From the NCBI GenBank assembly GCA_041651175.1, contig JBAZJT010000025.1, positions 1 to 26,639 of the forward strand: a stretch of 26,639 nt of DNA, written 5' to 3'. The stretch's first letter is position 1. Every line of letters begins with the position of its first letter. Source of the DNA: Elusimicrobiales bacterium (GTDB lineage: Bacteria; Elusimicrobiota; Elusimicrobia; Elusimicrobiales; Elusimicrobiaceae). Positions 23,533 to 26,639 of this stretch are shown one piece after another. The position numbers and the translations under genes were made by a program. Under the pieces are notes generated by a model. The model saw only the letters and a list, made by a program, of their open reading frames with translations, did no database searches and was not told the DNA's origin.

Positions 23533-23573
23533 AAAACAAATCGTCCCGCTTTCAGGGCGGGACGATTTGTTTT
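23533..23573. terminator. Bidirectional intrinsic terminator between convergent operons
   Basis: A perfect 17-bp stem (23533-23549 / 23557-23573) with a 7-nt loop has a GC-rich core and is flanked by an A-run on the left and a T-run on the right. It can therefore end both the macB operon and the leftward sigma-factor operon. Confidence 0.9.
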
Positions 23574-23585
23574 GAACGGATGACG

Positions 23586-23837
23586 CTATTTCGTTACCGT
23601 CGCTGCGGGGGCGGTTTCGGCCTTTTTCTCGGCTTTTTTCGCCGCTTTCTTGGCTTTCTTGGCGGCCTTTTTGGCGGCTTTCTTCTCGGCCTTCGCCGGC
23701 GCGGCTGCGGGGGCTGCGGGGGCGGCAACTGCGGGGGCTGCCGCAGGGGCTGCCGCGGGGGCGGCTGCGGGGGCGTTCTGGGCCATTGCGGCGGCGCAGA
23801 AGCCGCAGACTACGAGCATCGTAACCACTGTTTTCAT
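23586..23837 (-). CDS. Small exported Ala/Pro/Lys-rich low-complexity protein
   Basis: This 83-residue protein has a clear signal peptide (MKTVVTMLVVCGFCAAAMAQ). The mature part is about 25 residues of PAAAP-type repeats followed by about 28 residues of KKAAKKA-type helix-forming lysine repeats, then a short APAATVTK end. The composition resembles the tail of histone H1-like proteins, but the signal peptide says it is exported. It could bind anionic envelope polymers such as LPS, teichuronic-like polysaccharide or DNA; this is inference. AAGGAG precedes the ATG. It lies 19 bp after the Spy-like gene, so it is probably the last gene of the sigma-factor operon, just before the terminator. Confidence 0.75.
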   Translation of the reverse strand: MKTVVTMLVVCGFCAAAMAQNAPAAAPAAAPAAAPAVAAPAAPAAAPAKAEKKAAKKAAKKAKKAAKKAEKKAETAPAATVTK

Positions 23838-23856
23838 TGCTTTGAGTCTCCTTTAA

Positions 23857-24339
23857 CTATGTTTTGTCGCATTCCGAACCGGAGGACTGCGGGGCGTCTT
23901 CATCGCCGCCTTCGCCGTCCGGCCGGGAATAGCCATCCTCAAGCGGGGTGGGCCGCGCCGGAACTTCGCGCAGCCAGGGATAGCTGTTCTCGGCCTGCTC
24001 GGTCATGCTTTTGAAACGGGTTTTCTGCTGCTCGTCCAGGACCGCGCCGATTTCCTGCTTCATCGTCTCGCGCAGGGTCGCGTATTTCGGCCTGAACTCG
24101 GATTTAAGCTCCTGTATATCGCGCTGGCGGTTGTCCACTATTTTGGCGATTTCAACCCGCTGTTTCGGCGACAAATTGAGTTTTTTGCCCAGCTTGCGCA
24201 CGCTTGCCGAGGAGTCCGCCGTTTTTTTGGCCGAGGCCTCAAGCCTGCCTTTTGCCGCGCGCTGTATGCCGTTGACCGAGAACCCGAACACGGCGCCCAT
24301 GGCGAAAGCCAGCGCGACGATTATCGCCCGCCGCCTCAT
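23857..24339 (-). CDS. Spy/CpxP-like periplasmic protein (LTxxQ / heavy-metal-resistance type)
   Basis: This 160-residue protein has an N-terminal membrane segment or signal (AIIVALAFAMGAVFGFSV). A helical core contains LNLSPKQRVEIAKIVDNRQ and later VLDEQQKTRFKSM. That pair of 'Lt..Q' helices is the mark of Spy, CpxP and ZraP-like periplasmic chaperones or metal-sensor proteins. The C-terminal 35 residues are acidic and disordered-looking (DGEGGDEDAP). It overlaps the anti-sigma-like gene by four bases. In this place it may modulate or report envelope stress; whether it acts as a chaperone or with the anti-sigma factor cannot be told. It may stay membrane-anchored because no clean cleavage site is visible. 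Confidence 0.72.
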   Translation of the reverse strand: MRRRAIIVALAFAMGAVFGFSVNGIQRAAKGRLEASAKKTADSSASVRKLGKKLNLSPKQRVEIAKIVDNRQRDIQELKSEFRPKYATLRETMKQEIGAVLDEQQKTRFKSMTEQAENSYPWLREVPARPTPLEDGYSRPDGEGGDEDAPQSSGSECDKT

Positions 24340-24749
24340 ACCGCCTCCTCCCCGTCTATATTAAGAAAAGCCAGCGGCTCGCTGCTCTCGCCCGCGATGG
24401 CGGCGGCGGTGATGCCGTCGCCTTTGGGCAGAACAAGCTCCTCCACCGGGCCGGCTTTGGGCTGCGCCGCGGATGAAATCCACAGCCATGCCCCGAATGC
24501 CGCCGCGGCGGCGGCGCTGGCTGGCACAAGCATCCGCAGCCAGCCGCTCCACGCGGGAGCATCCTCAAGCCTTGCCAGGACGCGGGATTCCAGATACGGC
24601 GGCTCCTCCGCGACGCGAACGCCGGCGAACCAGTTATCCGCCTTAGCGGCGGCCTGATTGAGCCGGGCGCAGCCGGAGCAGCCGCAGCCGTCTCCGGCGC
24701 GGAAGCTTTCCGCCAGCAAATTCAAAATCTGTTTTTCGTGCTCGTTCAT
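24336..24749 (-). CDS. Putative anti-sigma factor, single-pass membrane protein
   Basis: This 137-residue protein has a helical N-terminal cytoplasmic part of about 68 residues, including a cysteine cluster CGCSGC (22-27). One membrane helix follows at about 70-92 (LVPASAAAAAAFGAWLWI), then a short periplasmic tail. Size, topology and position 9 bp after an ECF sigma gene mark it as the likely anti-sigma partner. The cysteines could bind zinc or sense redox state, but the classical HxxxCxxC pattern is absent. Sequence identity to a known anti-sigma family is not obvious to me, so the function rests mostly on context. Confidence 0.65.
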   Translation of the reverse strand: MNEHEKQILNLLAESFRAGDGCGCSGCARLNQAAAKADNWFAGVRVAEEPPYLESRVLARLEDAPAWSGWLRMLVPASAAAAAAFGAWLWISSAAQPKAGPVEELVLPKGDGITAAAIAGESSEPLAFLNIDGEEAV

Positions 24750-24758
24750 AACCCGGCC

Positions 24759-25379
24759 TCACCCATTAGACGCGGCGGCGCCATCAAAAGTTCCATGCGC
24801 CTTTTCCTCCTCCGGCATAAGCCCGCGCAGGACAAGCAAAAGCTCCTCGCGCGCGCGGAAAATCCGGGATTTGACGGTGCCGGAGGGTATTGCCAGAATT
24901 TCCGCGATTTCGTCATAAGACAGGCCGGACACCTCTCGCAACGCAAGCAGCGAGCGCTGCTGCGGCTCCAGCTTTGCCATGGCGGCTTCCACAAGCAGCT
25001 TGTCGGCCAGGCGGGAGGTTTCGGCCTCGCCGGAGCCGGAGGGCAGGGCATTCTCGCCGCCGCGCGCCTCGGCCAGGGCGTCAAGCGAATCCTCGGAGCG
25101 GGTTTTCCTGCGCCGCAGCAGGTCTATGCAGCGGTTGGAGGCGATACGGTACACCCAGGTGGAGAATTTACTGCGCCCCTCGAAACTTTCCAGCTCGGAG
25201 CAGATTTTGACAAGGGTATCCTGCGCGGCATCTTCGGCCAGAGCGGCGTCGGCCAGCATGGACAGGCAAAATCTGTACACTGGCCGCGAGATGTCCGTTA
25301 TTATTGTGTTAAGCGCCCGGTTGTCGCCGTCAGCCGCAGTCGCGAGCAATGAGGCCGGCGGCTCCGGAATAGTGTTCAC
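24759..25379 (-). CDS. ECF-family RNA polymerase sigma factor (RpoE-like)
   Basis: This 206-residue sigma factor has region 2 (VYRFCLSMLADAALAEDAAQ, then SKFSTWVYRIASNRCIDLLRRR) and region 4 (LEPQQRSLLALREVSGLSYDEIAEIL, then GTVKSRIFRAREEL). There is no region 3, as is normal for ECF factors. A linker of about 35 residues joins them. It heads a leftward operon with an anti-sigma-like membrane protein, a Spy/CpxP-like protein and a small basic exported protein, and is divergent from htpX. The GTG start at 25379 lies only 7 bp after a TAGAAT box, so the message may be leaderless. A TTG about 11 codons downstream with a GGAG before it is the alternative start. Confidence 0.9.
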   Translation of the reverse strand: MNTIPEPPASLLATAADGDNRALNTIITDISRPVYRFCLSMLADAALAEDAAQDTLVKICSELESFEGRSKFSTWVYRIASNRCIDLLRRRKTRSEDSLDALAEARGGENALPSGSGEAETSRLADKLLVEAAMAKLEPQQRSLLALREVSGLSYDEIAEILAIPSGTVKSRIFRAREELLLVLRGLMPEEEKAHGTFDGAAASNG

Positions 25380-25386
25380 CTGTAAT

Positions 25387-25392
25387 ATTCTA
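25387..25392 (-). promoter_or_regulatory. Candidate -10 box of the ECF sigma operon
   Basis: TAGAAT on the minus strand, 7 bp before the GTG start. Its -35 region has no TTGACA-like hexamer. The htpX promoter must also lie in this 72-bp gap; TAATAT at 25422-25427 (+) is a possible -10 for it. Confidence 0.45.
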
Positions 25393-25451
25393 TCACAAAA
25401 CGGAGAGGGGCTGGAAAATGGTAATATTGGGGAAGCCTAGGAGGTGCGCAT

Positions 25452-26345
25452 ATGCGTATTGCCAAACGGATATTCCTGTTTATAGCGGTAAACCTGCTGG
25501 TGCTGGTTACCCTGTCCATCACTTTAAGCCTGCTTGGCGTAGGCCATTATATCGGCGCGCAGGGCATCAATTACGGCGCGCTGGCGGTTTTCTGCCTTGT
25601 CTGGGGCATGGGCGGGGCTTTTATTTCGCTTGCGCTGTCGCGCCTGATGGCCAAATGGATGATGGGCGTGCAGGTGATAGACCCCGACAATGCGCCGCCG
25701 GAATTGGCGGAACTCGCCGGCATGGTGCACCGCCTTGCGCGCGCCGCCAACCTGCCGAAAATGCCGGAGGTCGGCATTTACGAAAGCCCCGAACCCAACG
25801 CCTTCGCCACCGGCCCGACCAGAAGCCGCGCACTGGTGGCCGTGTCCACCGGGCTGCTGGGCGCGATGGACAAAAAACAGACAGAGGCCGTCCTTGCCCA
25901 CGAGATAAGCCATGTCGCCAACGGCGATATGGTTACCATGACGCTGCTTCAGGGCGTCATCAACGCGATAGTGATGTTTTTGGCGCGCATAATCGCCTTT
26001 GCCGCCAGCCAGCAGGTGAAAGAGGACATGAGACCGCTTATCCGCTTCCTCATAACCCTGGCTTTGGAAATACTGCTCAGCCTGCTCGGCTCCATTGTGG
26101 TGATGTGGTTTTCGCGCCGGCGCGAATTCGCGGCGGACAGCGGCGCGGCGAAACTCTCCGGCGCGCGCAACATGATTTCCGCGCTGGAAGCGCTGGAGCG
26201 CGCCATTGATTTCCGCGACCCGCGCCAGCCGGAATCCCTTGCCACCCTGAAAATTTCCGGCAAGCCGCGAAGCGGCATCGCGCGGCTGTTCGCCAGCCAC
26301 CCGTCTATTGACGAGCGCATCGCCGCGCTGAAAACCCTGGGCTGA
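25452..26345 (+). CDS. htpX: Membrane zinc protease HtpX
   Basis: This 297-residue inner-membrane metalloprotease is thought to degrade damaged or misfolded membrane proteins. It has two N-terminal membrane helices (about 7-27 and 40-62) and the zinc site VLAHEISHVANGDM (H150, E151, H154), with the third ligand glutamate at E225 in RRREFAADSGAA. Two more hydrophobic helices (about 161-185 and 198-220) lie between them. The C-terminal SHPSIDERIAAL is diagnostic for the M48B family. AGGAGGTG precedes the ATG. Length matches the E. coli enzyme. It is divergent from an ECF sigma operon with a Spy/CpxP-like gene, which fits shared control by envelope stress, as htpX is under Cpx control in enterobacteria. 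Confidence 0.95.
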   Translation: MRIAKRIFLFIAVNLLVLVTLSITLSLLGVGHYIGAQGINYGALAVFCLVWGMGGAFISLALSRLMAKWMMGVQVIDPDNAPPELAELAGMVHRLARAANLPKMPEVGIYESPEPNAFATGPTRSRALVAVSTGLLGAMDKKQTEAVLAHEISHVANGDMVTMTLLQGVINAIVMFLARIIAFAASQQVKEDMRPLIRFLITLALEILLSLLGSIVVMWFSRRREFAADSGAAKLSGARNMISALEALERAIDFRDPRQPESLATLKISGKPRSGIARLFASHPSIDERIAALKTLG

Positions 26346-26357
26346 CCCGCCCTGAAG

Positions 26358-26379
26358 GGCAGCGGCAAGTTCCGCTGCC
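26358..26379 (+). terminator. Hairpin after htpX
   Basis: GGCAGCGG (26358-26365) pairs with CCGCTGCC (26372-26379) around CAAGTT, 12 bp after the htpX stop. No T-tract follows, so termination strength is uncertain. Confidence 0.45.
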
Positions 26380-26390
26380 GGCGTTGGAAA

Positions 26391-26513
26391 TTACAAAGCG
26401 TCCGCTGCGGCGGAGGCGTCATCCACCAGCGGTTTTGCCGAGATGTCCGCGCCCACCGCCGCCCTCATCCACTCGCGCGGGATTATGTTGCCGGTTTTGC
26501 ACATGCGCTCCAT
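26391..26513 (-). CDS. Possible small protein, or remnant of a gene cut by the insertion sequence
   Basis: A 40-codon minus-strand frame starting at 26513 (MERMCKTGNIIPREWM) has GC-rich third positions like the neighbouring genes and ends at 26391. A ribosome binding site is poor (AGGA almost touching the ATG; a second ATG three codons later has GGAG). The frame stays open upstream into the insertion-sequence edge, so this may be the tail of a gene disrupted by that insertion. No family is recognised. Confidence 0.25.
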   Translation of the reverse strand: MERMCKTGNIIPREWMRAAVGADISAKPLVDDASAAADAL

Positions 26514-26564
26514 TTCCTGACTTCGCCAATCCTCTCTAAAATCAGCCCGTCCTCGTCGGAGGGG

Positions 26565-26639
26565 TATTGGAATTTGGGTGTCCCGTTGATAAAATATAGT
26601 TATGTTTGTCAGGAAGAAACGCAACAAAAGCGGTTCTGT
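26565..26639 (+). mobile_element. Left edge of an insertion sequence, probably IS1634-like (cut by window end)
   Basis: The last 75 bp are clearly more AT-rich than the rest of the window and lead into a transposase-like start codon. The exact left terminal repeat cannot be placed with only one end visible; the boundary given is a guess based on composition. Confidence 0.4.
26602..26639 (+). CDS. N-terminus of a probable IS1634-family transposase (partial)
   Basis: Only 12 codons are visible, reading MFVRKKRNKSGS. This start is characteristic of DDE transposases of the IS1634/IS4-like group, which commonly begin MFVRKKxNKSGS followed by a VQVIDK-like strand. TATAGT at 26595-26600 is a possible -10 box. 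With so few residues, the call depends on that one match. Confidence 0.5.
   Translation, partial: MFVRKKRNKSGS

Overview
The window reads as high-GC DNA from a Gram-negative, didermic bacterium. It encodes a TolC-type outer-membrane channel with MacA/MacB partners, a type IV pilus ATPase, HtpX, an ECF sigma/anti-sigma pair, and many exported proteins with signal peptides. The gene mix and a recurring -10 box (TAGAAT) would fit a deep-branching lineage such as Elusimicrobiota. That placement is an impression only, since no rRNA or other marker lies in the window. Genes are tightly packed, often with ATGA or GTGA overlaps.

Layout. (1) 1-6106: the end of a probable pseudopilin, then an operon of a WbpA-type nucleotide-sugar dehydrogenase and two orphan sensor histidine kinases, one soluble and one membrane-bound. 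(2) 6160-7377: a PilT/PilU-type ATPase behind a possibly structured leader. (3) 7450-11809: an export island. Two tandem clostripain-like (C11) cysteine peptidases and an HExxH protein run leftwards, and a secreted zinc amidase runs rightwards. A perfect 43-bp palindrome lies exactly midway between their two candidate -10 boxes. (4) 12045-15312: a probable flavodoxin-like gene remnant, an M29 aminopeptidase, ornithine carbamoyltransferase with a Cys/His-rich tail, and SurE. (5) 15357-19211: a divergent transketolase-like enzyme behind a terminator-like leader hairpin, a free-standing PPC (DUF296) protein, and Era. (6) 19260-23436: a TolC-MacA-MacB efflux operon. (7) 23586-26345: a leftward operon of ECF sigma factor, anti-sigma-like protein, Spy/CpxP-like protein and a small Ala/Lys-rich exported protein, divergent from htpX. 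This looks like an envelope-stress module. (8) From about 26565 to the end: the left edge of an insertion sequence, probably IS1634-like.

The most striking element not explained by genes is a roughly 165-bp, nearly full-length imperfect palindrome present three times (529-694, 7386-7567 inverted, 11806-11969). Its ends carry the small palindrome CTGAAANTTTCAG. Each copy lies at or near the 3' end of a gene, and one copy supplies the last 37 codons of a C11 peptidase gene. Functions are inferred by motif recognition alone; no database search was run.
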